Shown here one piece after another: positions 8,828 through 15,685 of a stretch of 64,000 nucleotides of DNA. The notes under the pieces are model-generated. The model ran no database searches and had not been told where the DNA came from. It saw only the letters and a program-made list of their open reading frames with translations. The stretch is from positions 183,933-247,932 of the forward strand of contig DDEN01000004.1 in assembly GCA_002336115.1 (NCBI GenBank), given 5' to 3'. Origin of the DNA: Chitinophagaceae bacterium UBA1953. Its GTDB lineage: Bacteria > Bacteroidota > Bacteroidia > Chitinophagales > Chitinophagaceae. The first letter of the stretch is position 1. Each line of letters starts with the position of its first letter. The position numbers and the translations under genes were made by a program.

Positions 8828-9669
8828 GCTTCAACCCGGCTGAGAATATCTTTCAGCGAGGCTAATCGCTGAATCATATAAGGAACAGTATCAAGCCCGC
8901 TCACAAACTTGAGAATATAGGTATAGATACCGATTAAATCGCCGGCCTGTAATGCTTTATTGCCGGTTGCTGAGGCAATGATTAATGATACAGTAATAAT
9001 CACCATTACCAATAATTCCATTACACCAAAATTCCATGCTTCCTGGTCGCTGATGCGTATCTGCCATTTGCGGAGCTTGTTATAATGATTGTTGATACGG
9101 ATTGAATTTTTGGTAGCCAGTACATTGATCTGCTGCTCCAGTTCATCATTCCGGAACTTGTTTAAACGCCGCATTCGCTTGCCATAAATATAACTGGTAA
9201 TGGTAACGGGAATAAGCATAAGCATACAGAGCAACACAACCTTTGAGTCGTAAAAACAAAGCAGTATTAATGAACCAATAATGTTATAGGCTGCTTCAAT
9301 AACATAATTAAGATCAAATTCGAGGAAATCAATAAACTCTCTTGATAAAGTGGAATGAGCGCTGAGTTGTGATAACTCTTTGTTTTTGTTCCGGCTCATT
9401 AACCGTACTACGAGGGAGGTATAAATGTTGGAATAAGTTCGGGAATCGTACATGTGCCGGATGGTGCCGGTAATCAGCCACAAAAAATGCGTGGCTGCCA
9501 GTAAAATCAAACCGTTATACGAGCCTTTGATTAACCCGTTTACCGCTTCTCCGAGAAAATAAGGCCGCATCAATAATCCCAGCATTTCAACTCCAAAAAG
9601 GCTGTAGGTGAGCAGTAATTTGTATTTGTGCTTTTGCAGAATCGTTTGAACAACCCATTTCCCAGGCAT
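8779..9669 (-). CDS. ABC-transporter six-helix domain protein without ATPase
   Basis: I chose the ATG at 9669 (MPGKWVVQTIL), which has AAGGAG a few bases upstream, giving 296 residues. A longer frame to a TTG at 9771 adds a basic tail, and a TATCTTTG -7-like element (9769-9776) lies right at that point, which argues for the shorter form. The protein has about six membrane helices with an EAAYNIIGSLILL stretch and a long cytoplasmic coil (KRMRRLNKFRNDELEQQIN), the layout of an exporter-type ABC membrane domain. No Walker A, signature or Walker B motif follows. Transmembrane-only members exist as a family (PF13748 as I recall). It lies downstream of the ATP-grasp/SET genes and may export or bind their product, which is inference. 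Confidence 0.75.
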   Translation of the reverse strand: MPGKWVVQTILQKHKYKLLLTYSLFGVEMLGLLMRPYFLGEAVNGLIKGSYNGLILLAATHFLWLITGTIRHMYDSRTYSNIYTSLVVRLMSRNKNKELSQLSAHSTLSREFIDFLEFDLNYVIEAAYNIIGSLILLCFYDSKVVLLCMLMLIPVTITSYIYGKRMRRLNKFRNDELEQQINVLATKNSIRINNHYNKLRKWQIRISDQEAWNFGVMELLVMVIITVSLIIASATGNKALQAGDLIGIYTYILKFVSGLDTVPYMIQRLASLKDILSRVEAQSDDEESEPVLSSVA

Positions 9670-9795
9670 AAAAACTCCTTGTGGTTTACGTGTAATAGAC
9701 TTGTGAGAATTTCCGGAGTTTAGCGAAAGAAAAATTTTCTTTTCCGGCAGTTGGGTTAGTAGGAACTGCAAAGATAAGAAGGGTGGATGGCAGTG

Positions 9796-11223
9796 TTACC
9801 TGTTATTTTGTTCTCTTTGTGTGACAGAATTTCCGTTTGTACCTGTTATTTTTTTTCGGCAATCTGCTGCTCCGCACTGGCAATCAAATGTTTCGGCCGA
9901 TTCATTCAGGAGTTCAGAATAATCCATTGTTAATTCTTCACCAACAGAAATTGGCCTTATTGCAACAAGATTTAAGCCTTTGTAGGCAGTATTTGGGTTG
10001 CAGGAATGGTTTTGCGGAGCCCATTCGGTTGGGTTATTATCCCACAAAACATACACTTCACTACTAAGCGGAACTGCATAATGTTTGAATAAAAGTTTTT
10101 CCTGTGGCAGCCAGTTTTCATCCACAAAACGTTTGGTAACGATGCGCTGAGGTCGTTCTTCACCTTTAAAAATCACTTCACCTTCAGCAATTGATTGTGT
10201 GGCATAAATTCCAAAACCGGCAATGGAATTGCCTTTCATTACATATTTCTTTTGTTTGCGTTTGTGGCGGGCAATACCCTCATCAATAATATGTTTCAGG
10301 AACCCCGATTGTCCAATACCATCTGCTTTGATAATGTAATCGGCGCTGCCTTCGTAGCCATCAGTATAGAAAACCGAGCAGGTAAAATTAATTTCAAGGA
10401 AATAAATAGTGCCCTTATCATCCATTCTGAAATCCATCCGGGCATAACCCACACCACCAAAGCTTCTGAAAATACGTTGGGCTGCTTCGGTTAATTGCTG
10501 TTTGATTGATGGATCAGTAACGGCAATATTGCTTTCCGGATGCAGTTCGGATGTTTTAAGCGAATACGTTTTAAATGATTTACCCTGTGGAAAAATAAAC
10601 TCTATTGGCTCAAATACCCTGCATGTTTTTTCATCTGCTGCATCGGCTGCAACAAGCACAGTAAATTCTCTTCCGGCAATATATTCTTCAACTAATAATT
10701 GCGGGTATTCGTTTAACAGTTCGGTTGCTTTTTCCTTTAATTCATCAATCGTATTCACTTTTGAAAAATCATCAATGCCCAGGCTGTCGCCTGCTTTGGC
10801 TGGTTTCACGAATAAAGGAAATGAAAGATGCTTTACCTGTAATTCAAGATCGGTAGTATTATCAATCAATGTGTAATTAGCAGTTGCCACACCTTCGGTA
10901 TAAGCAACATATTTCATAAGTTCTTTTGGAGGATCGTACAGTAACGTTGTTGGGCCGGTAAAAGGAAGGTTCAATAATTCCAATGTATAAATCACATCAA
11001 TTGAAGGGACTTCCCATTCAAGATAGCCTTCGCATAAATTCACAAAACAATCATAACCCTGTTTGCTCAGTTCAAGTAATTGTTTATAGGTGGTAAGCTT
11101 GTTAAGAAGTACATGGTCAAACTCAACATCTGGAAGCAGGTGCGATAAGTTTCGTGCAGGATCGTAGTATTGATAATCAACAGCAGAAGTGGAGTAATCG
11201 GGTTGCAGTACACAAATCTTCAT
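9796..11223 (-). CDS. ATP-grasp ligase fused to a SET methyltransferase domain
   Basis: This 475-residue protein joins two enzymes. Residues 1-320 are a D-Ala-D-Ala-ligase-like ATP-grasp: NLCEG at 62-66, FVKPAKAGDSLGI with the ATP-binding lysine at 140, EEYIAGREFTV at 179-189, and ARMDFRMD with FLEIN at about 261-279 as metal ligands. Residues 329-463 are a SET domain: GFGIYATQSIAEGE, then NHSCNPNT at 405-412 and GEELTMDY at 428-435 with the catalytic tyrosine. A post-SET zinc motif follows (C448, C450, C455). All key residues of both halves appear present. SET enzymes methylate lysine side chains using S-adenosylmethionine, and ATP-grasp ligases form amide bonds through acyl phosphates. It starts 15 nt after the second ATP-grasp gene. 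Substrate unknown. Confidence 0.85.
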   Translation of the reverse strand: MKICVLQPDYSTSAVDYQYYDPARNLSHLLPDVEFDHVLLNKLTTYKQLLELSKQGYDCFVNLCEGYLEWEVPSIDVIYTLELLNLPFTGPTTLLYDPPKELMKYVAYTEGVATANYTLIDNTTDLELQVKHLSFPLFVKPAKAGDSLGIDDFSKVNTIDELKEKATELLNEYPQLLVEEYIAGREFTVLVAADAADEKTCRVFEPIEFIFPQGKSFKTYSLKTSELHPESNIAVTDPSIKQQLTEAAQRIFRSFGGVGYARMDFRMDDKGTIYFLEINFTCSVFYTDGYEGSADYIIKADGIGQSGFLKHIIDEGIARHKRKQKKYVMKGNSIAGFGIYATQSIAEGEVIFKGEERPQRIVTKRFVDENWLPQEKLLFKHYAVPLSSEVYVLWDNNPTEWAPQNHSCNPNTAYKGLNLVAIRPISVGEELTMDYSELLNESAETFDCQCGAADCRKKITGTNGNSVTQREQNNR

Positions 11224-11238
11224 AGTTATTCAGCAGCA

Positions 11239-12369
11239 TTATCTTACTGCAACAGCCTTTTTTTGTTTGTGATGATGACGTTGTAATGCGTCTTTTAATA
11301 TATGCAGAATTAATCCTGAATAGGGTTGGTTGCTGAGCCGAACAATTGCACCAATGGATGTATAATTTTCATCTTCACTTAAACCGCATTGTGCATTTAC
11401 TTCCAGTACATACATTTTGCCGGTTGTTTTGTCCATGCGTATATCAACCCGGCCATAACCAGTTCCTCTAACAGCGCAATAAGCCTTCCAGCTCAAATCC
11501 ATAATCTTTTTCTGAAGATTGATAGGGGGAAGGTGGTATTGATAAAAATCCTCGTATTCGCCAATTGGTTTTTCATTTTCATACATCTCCCATAAACGGT
11601 CGAAGGATAAAAACTTTTCTGTATCAGGAAGATCTTTATGGAAAATGCGTTCAACAGGTGTATAAACTTTCCTGCTTCTTGGTGAGTGATAGGAGCCGGA
11701 GATAAATACAGTATATTCTGGGCCGTTAATGAATTGTTCTGCAACCAATCCGCCGAAAGTAAAATCCCATCCACGGTAACCTTCAAACAAATCTTTAACT
11801 AATGATTTGAGCTCTTCATCGTTCTGCACAACATTCTTTACTCCAAGTCCCATACTGCCGCCGCTTACAGCAGGTTTTACAATTAACGGCGTACCGGTTT
11901 TATTACAGGTGCCATCAAGATTTTGGGTATTGTTATGAATAGGAACCCATGCAGCATGTGCAATGTTTTCTTTATCAAACAAATCCTTCATCACAATTTT
12001 TGAAGTGGTGTTATCGTAAAAAGCAGGATCGGCTCCTGTATAAATGAGTTTCTTTTCTTTAAGATAATGAATAACCGAAACTCCAGGTGTTCCGTTTACT
12101 TCATCACCATCACACAAATTCAGTACAATAGGGGTTTGAAAAGATGTGGTTGCTGCAATATCATCAATAACCTGCTTAAAATCATTTTGTGTAACAGGCT
12201 GCCATTTCCAGTTGAGATGCAGTTCCTGGAAAACCTTTGTGTATTCATCAATGCTTTGTGTAAAATCGTAATAGTAATCAAGATTGGCATCGTTTGTTTG
12301 AATGTACGGCGCAAGTACCCAAACAAAAGGCGGAAGATGAATTGAAGAATTTAAGAGGTTAGAAAGCAT
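11239..12369 (-). CDS. ATP-grasp ligase, D-Ala-D-Ala-ligase-like
   Basis: A 376-residue single ATP-grasp protein, related in layout to the first half of its downstream neighbour. NLCDGDEVNGTPG (84-96) matches the substrate-side loop, LIVKPAVSGGSMGLG (162-176) is the lysine plus glycine loop for ATP, EQFINGPEYTVF (211-222) follows, and GRVDIRMD with VLEVN (306-325) holds metal ligands. The last helix is rich in His and Lys (RHHHKQKK), much as RHKRKQKK at the end of the ligase half of the fusion. True Ddl enzymes end their motif EINT-PG; here it is EVNAQCGL, so the acceptor is probably not D-alanine. It lies 24 nt downstream of the stand-alone SET gene and 15 nt upstream of the fusion gene. Confidence 0.82.
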   Translation of the reverse strand: MLSNLLNSSIHLPPFVWVLAPYIQTNDANLDYYYDFTQSIDEYTKVFQELHLNWKWQPVTQNDFKQVIDDIAATTSFQTPIVLNLCDGDEVNGTPGVSVIHYLKEKKLIYTGADPAFYDNTTSKIVMKDLFDKENIAHAAWVPIHNNTQNLDGTCNKTGTPLIVKPAVSGGSMGLGVKNVVQNDEELKSLVKDLFEGYRGWDFTFGGLVAEQFINGPEYTVFISGSYHSPRSRKVYTPVERIFHKDLPDTEKFLSFDRLWEMYENEKPIGEYEDFYQYHLPPINLQKKIMDLSWKAYCAVRGTGYGRVDIRMDKTTGKMYVLEVNAQCGLSEDENYTSIGAIVRLSNQPYSGLILHILKDALQRHHHKQKKAVAVR

Positions 12370-12393
12370 TATATAAAATAACAGATTAATTGT

Positions 12394-12876
12394 TTAACTG
12401 CTGCGTTTTTGCTGTATAAAATCTGTCAGTTTATATTGACCGATCAGTTCAGCACTCAGTTCTTTTGCTCCTTTAATTGTACCAATACAGTTCGGTTCCC
12501 CGCAAATACATTCAAAAGGCTCTGCCATATACCATTCGGTTGATGGATAAAAGAAGGTAAACTCATCGCCCGGGTTTATTGTTTTAAGAGCAACCAGTTG
12601 CATAGTGGTTGTATTAAAAAATGAATTGGGATTACAGCTATGGTTGATGTATTGTAGAAATTCAGGGTCAAGAATGATGTGTTCATGCTCGCCTGCCTGC
12701 ACAGTATAGCGTGAAGGGCTTTTATGGACTTCTTTTGCGCTGAAGGGACTGATTACATCACCAGCTTCAAAAAATTTTGTTGCTATAAGTAAATGATGGT
12801 TTGTTTGTGCCTGCAGATGTATCTCTGCAAAGTCATAATGTGCAGATACAAATGTTGCGAGGGTTGAAGGGTTCAT
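12394..12876 (-). CDS. Stand-alone SET-domain protein with post-SET motif
   Basis: A 160-residue protein that is essentially one SET domain. NHSCNPNS (78-85) is the pseudoknot and cofactor motif, GDEFTFFY (103-110) carries the catalytic tyrosine, and CICGEPNCIG (123-132) matches the zinc-binding post-SET segment. The N-terminal IATKFFEAGDVI is the usual first strand. SET proteins transfer methyl groups to protein lysines; bacterial members are less common and their targets are mostly unknown. It is the first gene of the minus-strand cluster with two ATP-grasp genes. I found no clear promoter motif in the 115 nt upstream, before the trxA terminator. Confidence 0.82.
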   Translation of the reverse strand: MNPSTLATFVSAHYDFAEIHLQAQTNHHLLIATKFFEAGDVISPFSAKEVHKSPSRYTVQAGEHEHIILDPEFLQYINHSCNPNSFFNTTTMQLVALKTINPGDEFTFFYPSTEWYMAEPFECICGEPNCIGTIKGAKELSAELIGQYKLTDFIQQKRSS

Positions 12877-12991
12877 GAAAATGAATTAGTGTTAATAGTT
12901 GAAATTATGAATAGATCAGTAATAATGCAGTTAGTTTAACGTAATGTTGAATGAATGTGAATAATTACAATGGTTGAATTGAGCCCAAAAA

Positions 12992-13019
12992 AAGCCCGTT
13001 TCAAAACTGAAACGGGCTT
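12992..13019 (-). terminator. Intrinsic terminator of trxA
   Basis: A 12-bp perfect inverted repeat (AAGCCCGTTTCA / TGAAACGGGCTT) with a 4-nt loop, followed on the minus strand by seven Ts. It separates trxA from the SET/ATP-grasp cluster. Confidence 0.85.
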
Positions 13020-13055
13020 CTATTTAAAGTAAACGGTATTTGTTTACTGATTGTA

Positions 13056-13373
13056 TTACATGTGCTGCTCAATCTTTTTTACAAAATTGGCCTTTGGCTG
13101 AGCTCCTACTAATTTGTCAACCACTTTGCCGCCTTTTACAAAAAGAATAGCTGGGATAGAAGTAATACCAAAATTCATACTGATCTGAGGGTTTTCATCC
13201 ACGTTCACTTTACCAACTTTTACTTTACCATCATATTCTTTTGAAAGGTCTTCAATGATTGGTCCTATAGCACGGCAGGGACCGCACCATTCAGCCCAAA
13301 AGTCGATAACACTCAACTTGTCCGAACTGATTACTTCGCTCTGGAAATTTGCATCTGTAAATTGTAAAGCCAT
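13056..13373 (-). CDS. trxA: Thioredoxin
   Basis: A 105-residue classical thioredoxin, a cytoplasmic dithiol reductant. [15 protein letters not shown] (about residues 25-39) holds the redox CGPC motif, and the cis-proline region [11 protein letters not shown] follows at about residue 72. The full fold is present. It is probably monocistronic: a TAAATTTG -7 element lies 38 nt upstream of the start and a strong terminator lies just downstream. Confidence 0.95.
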   Translation of the reverse strand: MALQFTDANFQSEVISSDKLSVIDFWAEWCGPCRAIGPIIEDLSKEYDGKVKVGKVNVDENPQISMNFGITSIPAILFVKGGKVVDKLVGAQPKANFVKKIEQHM

Positions 13374-13410
13374 AATATGTTCCTTATTTTTTGTGATTGT
13401 AATAGAAACG

Positions 13411-13418
13411 CAAATTTA
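13411..13418 (-). promoter_or_regulatory. -7 promoter element of trxA
   Basis: TAAATTTG on the minus strand fits the Bacteroidota -7 consensus, about 38 nt upstream of the trxA start. A TTTG further upstream is only 13 nt away, too close for a standard -33 element. Confidence 0.5.
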
Positions 13419-13605
13419 AGTCCATTCGTTCCAAACTGTTGTTCTGTCATTATCCACACCTGTTCACATCTTCATTTGCAGGAAATCTTTCCTTGCCAAT
13501 CAATGGTTTAGCAAACAATGTTTTTCAAATTATTCTATGAAAAAAGAATCAGAGCAGTTCGTCTTTTTGTCATTGACAGGCAGACAGTGCTTGATAAATA
13601 TCAAT
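13419..13605. other. Non-coding stretch between trxA and the metal-binding protein gene
   Basis: Together with the trxA upstream region and the following hairpin this is a 303-nt gap. It holds no supported gene. A 33-codon frame from an ATG at 13537 runs through the terminator hairpin and resembles nothing known. Confidence 0.5.
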
Positions 13606-13638
13606 TTAAAACCCAAAGTGTTGAGCTTTGGGTTTTAA
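13606..13638 (-). terminator. Terminator hairpin after the metal-binding protein gene
   Basis: TTAAAACCCAAAG (13606-13618) pairs perfectly with CTTTGGGTTTTAA (13626-13638) around a 7-nt loop. It lies about 40 nt beyond the stop of the upstream minus-strand gene. The arms are A/T-rich at their outer ends, so it could work in either direction. Confidence 0.6.
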
Positions 13639-13676
13639 AAATAAAGACGTAAGGCTACGGGGTATAAAAGATTTTA

Positions 13677-14336
13677 TTAACTTTTTTTCTTTAATTCCAT
13701 TTTGCATTTACTACAGGTGCCGGGTTTATCGCTGGTAATTTCGGGGTGCATGGGGCAGTAATAACCCTTTGTTACTTCCTGTTTTGTTTTACTCATTTTC
13801 TTTTCAAGGTCCATACCGCACTTGCCGCATTTGCCGGGTTTATTACTTGCCTGATCGGGGTGCATAGGGCAGGTGAATTTGTCATTCTGCATACCATGAC
13901 CTTCCCCTTTTTTCATGCCCTTCTTTTCCAAATTCATACCACATTTGCTGCATTTGCCTGGTTGGTCGCTAACCTGATCCGGGTGCATGGGGCAGGTGAA
14001 TTTAGCATCATGATCGCCATGTTCTTTTTCTTCTTTGTCTTTTTTTACAAGGTCCATACCGCACTTACTGCATTTGCCGGGTTTATCACTAACCTGATCG
14101 GGGTGCATAGGGCAAATGTATTTTGCATCGTGCATGCCCATGTGCTTTTCACATTTATCACCTTTTTCGCATTTACAATCCGGACCACATTCGCCTTCCG
14201 GACATGTACATTTTTTTACCTGTTCTGTTTTAGCTTTCGGCTGTTTGGTGTTTTTCGCTTTCCCTTTTTGCTGGGCAACTAAGCCTACAGAAACGAAAGT
14301 AAAAATAACAGCGAGCAAAAGTTTTACTGCTTTCAT
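13677..14336 (-). CDS. Secreted protein with four heavy-metal-binding repeats
   Basis: A 219-residue protein with a signal peptide (MKAVKLLLAVIFTFVSVGLVAQ). A Cys-rich stretch follows (CTCPEGECGPDCKCEKG, about residues 43-59), then four copies of a CPMHP...KCSKCGM module spaced about 40 residues apart, starting near residues 75, 115, 155 and 195. This module is the heavy-metal-binding domain often found once in copper or silver efflux proteins, where its Cys, Met and His residues bind soft metals. Linkers are Lys/Glu/His-rich. A soluble periplasmic metal buffer or chaperone is likely. No efflux pump gene lies next to it. A TATCTTTG -7 element is about 30 nt upstream. Confidence 0.85.
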   Translation of the reverse strand: MKAVKLLLAVIFTFVSVGLVAQQKGKAKNTKQPKAKTEQVKKCTCPEGECGPDCKCEKGDKCEKHMGMHDAKYICPMHPDQVSDKPGKCSKCGMDLVKKDKEEKEHGDHDAKFTCPMHPDQVSDQPGKCSKCGMNLEKKGMKKGEGHGMQNDKFTCPMHPDQASNKPGKCGKCGMDLEKKMSKTKQEVTKGYYCPMHPEITSDKPGTCSKCKMELKKKS

Positions 14337-14362
14337 GTTTGAATTGTTTTGTTTGAGAATTA

Positions 14363-14370
14363 CAAAGATA
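14363..14370 (-). promoter_or_regulatory. -7 promoter element of the metal-binding protein gene
   Basis: TATCTTTG on the minus strand, 27 nt before the start codon, fits the phylum's -7 consensus. No convincing -33 element is visible. Confidence 0.45.
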
Positions 14371-14429
14371 ATTATGCTTTTTTGTTGTTTGCGAAAGATC
14401 GTATTTTTTAAGAAAAAGATGCAAATTCA

Positions 14430-14924
14430 TTAGTTTAGGTTGCTTTGTGGTTTAATTGGGATCCAGATATCTTCTTCTGAAACAGGATCGGCGTTTTTAT
14501 ATAAACTGCCTAATACTTCAAAATGCGGATGCTGGTCCAATGTGTAACCTGATGCAGGAAGCCATTCTGTAAAAATGTATTGGAAAATGCTTGTATCATT
14601 ACTGGAACCTTTGTAATGAAACACTGCATACAAACCATCTTCCAAAACGAATGATTCCATATTTGCGGGGATAACGGTATTGTCAGTTACTTCAACCACA
14701 GCCCATTTTTCAAATTCACTGCATGAGTCTGCAGGATAATAATGGGTTGGATAAACAGTAATTGAAAGAAGATCGTTATTTACATTGTTCAGGATTTCTT
14801 TTCTGCGGGGCATAAATGTTTTCCATAACAGGCTTTTCTTATTATCTGCATGCGACATACGCATGTGCATACCAATTGCTTTTTTGGATTGAAGGAACTG
14901 AATAATTGGTTCAAACCGGCCCAT
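14430..14924 (-). CDS. GyrI-like small-molecule-binding domain protein
   Basis: The 164-residue protein matches the GyrI-like/AraC effector-binding fold. It starts with KKAIGMHMRMSHADN, has LWKTFMPRRKEI, and later ALEDGLY-type strands (VLEDGLYAVFHYKG) and FTEWLPASGYTLDQHPHFEVLG, the usual C-terminal core, ending DIWIPIK. These domains bind small hydrophobic molecules or act as stand-alone effectors. No DNA-binding domain is attached. A TTTG-N19-TAACTTTA promoter ends only five bases before the ATG, so the mRNA may be nearly leaderless or translation may start at one of the later ATGs (residues 19, 21 or 23). Confidence 0.78.
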   Translation of the reverse strand: MGRFEPIIQFLQSKKAIGMHMRMSHADNKKSLLWKTFMPRRKEILNNVNNDLLSITVYPTHYYPADSCSEFEKWAVVEVTDNTVIPANMESFVLEDGLYAVFHYKGSSNDTSIFQYIFTEWLPASGYTLDQHPHFEVLGSLYKNADPVSEEDIWIPIKPQSNLN

Positions 14925-14928
14925 AATA

Positions 14929-14959
14929 TAAAGTTAACAGCATGTTATCAGGTAGCAAA
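14929..14959 (-). promoter_or_regulatory. Promoter of the GyrI-like gene
   Basis: On the minus strand TTTG (14959-14956) and TAACTTTA (14936-14929) are 19 nt apart. The -7 box differs from consensus in its last base. Confidence 0.5.
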
Positions 14960-14992
14960 AGCACATTTGGGCATAATGGATAAAATTGTCTT

Positions 14993-15015
14993 AAACCCTT
15001 TACTGTAAAGGGTTT
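14993..15015. terminator. Orphan terminator-like hairpin in a divergent gap
   Basis: AAACCCTTTA (14993-15002) and TAAAGGGTTT (15006-15015) form a perfect 10-bp stem with loop CTG, followed on the plus strand by TTGCTGTTTTTATTTT. The neighbouring genes are transcribed away from it, so it ends neither of them. Confidence 0.5.
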
Positions 15016-15064
15016 TGCTGTTTTTATTTTAAATTTAAGGGCATAAAAGAAGCCCGATCTTGTC

Positions 15065-15095
15065 TTGTAATAAATAATGATCGCCATTAATTTTG
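15065..15095 (+). promoter_or_regulatory. Promoter of the small secreted protein gene
   Basis: TTG at 15065-15067 and TAATTTTG at 15088-15095 are 20 nt apart, a full match to the Bacteroidota pattern. Transcription would start near 15101 and leave a leader of about 130 nt (to 15229) in which I see no other structure. Confidence 0.65.
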
Positions 15096-15229
15096 TACAG
15101 TCAACACAACTTAAAGTATTGAATGTGATGAAATAATCCGTAATTATTTATCAATATCCATGCTTTAAACAGCGAAACTTGCCCTGTAAAAGAAGTAGTA
15201 ATAAGAAACAATAACTAAAAATAGGCAAG

Positions 15230-15622
15230 ATGAAAACAACAGTGAAAAATGCGGTGATTGGTTTATTTACTTTAGCTGCAGTAGTATTTGGATTTAGTGC
15301 AAAGGCAGGAAATGAAATTCCAGGAGCAGAATTAATCTCAGCAGGAACGCTAAACAGCCACCCTGTATTTCAGCTTAATATTAACAACAAGGAAAATGCA
15401 AAATTTGCAATTGTAATTAAGGATGAAACTGGCGAAATAATTTACCAGGAATCAGTGTCAGGTGTAAATATCAGCCGTAAGTTTCAGTTAAATGCTGAAG
15501 ATTTTGAAAAATCGAATGTGCGTTTTGAGATTATTGACCTGAAAAGTTTGGCAGTTGCAAGTGCTTTTAACGTAAAAAGCAACATGAACATAATTAATGA
15601 AACAGAAGTTGTAAAGAATTAA
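15230..15622 (+). CDS. Small secreted beta-rich protein, unknown function
   Basis: A 130-residue protein with a clear signal peptide (MKTTVKNAVIGLFTLAAVV, cleavage probably after AKA near residue 26). The mature part has alternating hydrophobic strands, for example KFAIVIKDETGEIIYQESV and VRFEIIDLKSL, suggesting one Ig-like or similar beta sandwich. The KDETGEIIYQE pattern recalls secretion-sorting tails of the phylum, but the protein is too short to call one. I do not recognise a family. It has its own promoter with a 130-nt leader and a strong terminator. Confidence 0.7.
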   Translation: MKTTVKNAVIGLFTLAAVVFGFSAKAGNEIPGAELISAGTLNSHPVFQLNINNKENAKFAIVIKDETGEIIYQESVSGVNISRKFQLNAEDFEKSNVRFEIIDLKSLAVASAFNVKSNMNIINETEVVKN

Positions 15623-15645
15623 TACAACAAGAACATGAGGAAATG

Positions 15646-15676
15646 AAACGGGGTGCCTGGCACCCCGTTTGTTTTT
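15646..15676 (+). terminator. Strong intrinsic terminator
   Basis: AAACGGGGTGC and GCACCCCGTTT form an 11-bp perfect stem with loop CTG (15646-15670), followed by GTTTTTA on the plus strand. It ends the small secreted protein transcript and may also block read-through from the convergent dnaE. Confidence 0.85.
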
Positions 15677-15685
15677 ACGTTACTG

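Noticed and set aside
13537..13638. 33-codon frame MKKESEQFVF... upstream of the metal-binding gene's terminator
   Set aside because: It runs through the terminator hairpin, has no promoter nearby and matches nothing known.
13746..14282. 178-codon frame antisense to the metal-binding repeat protein
   Set aside because: Its repetitive Phe/Ala/Thr pattern is only the complement of the Cys/Lys/Gly repeats on the other strand.
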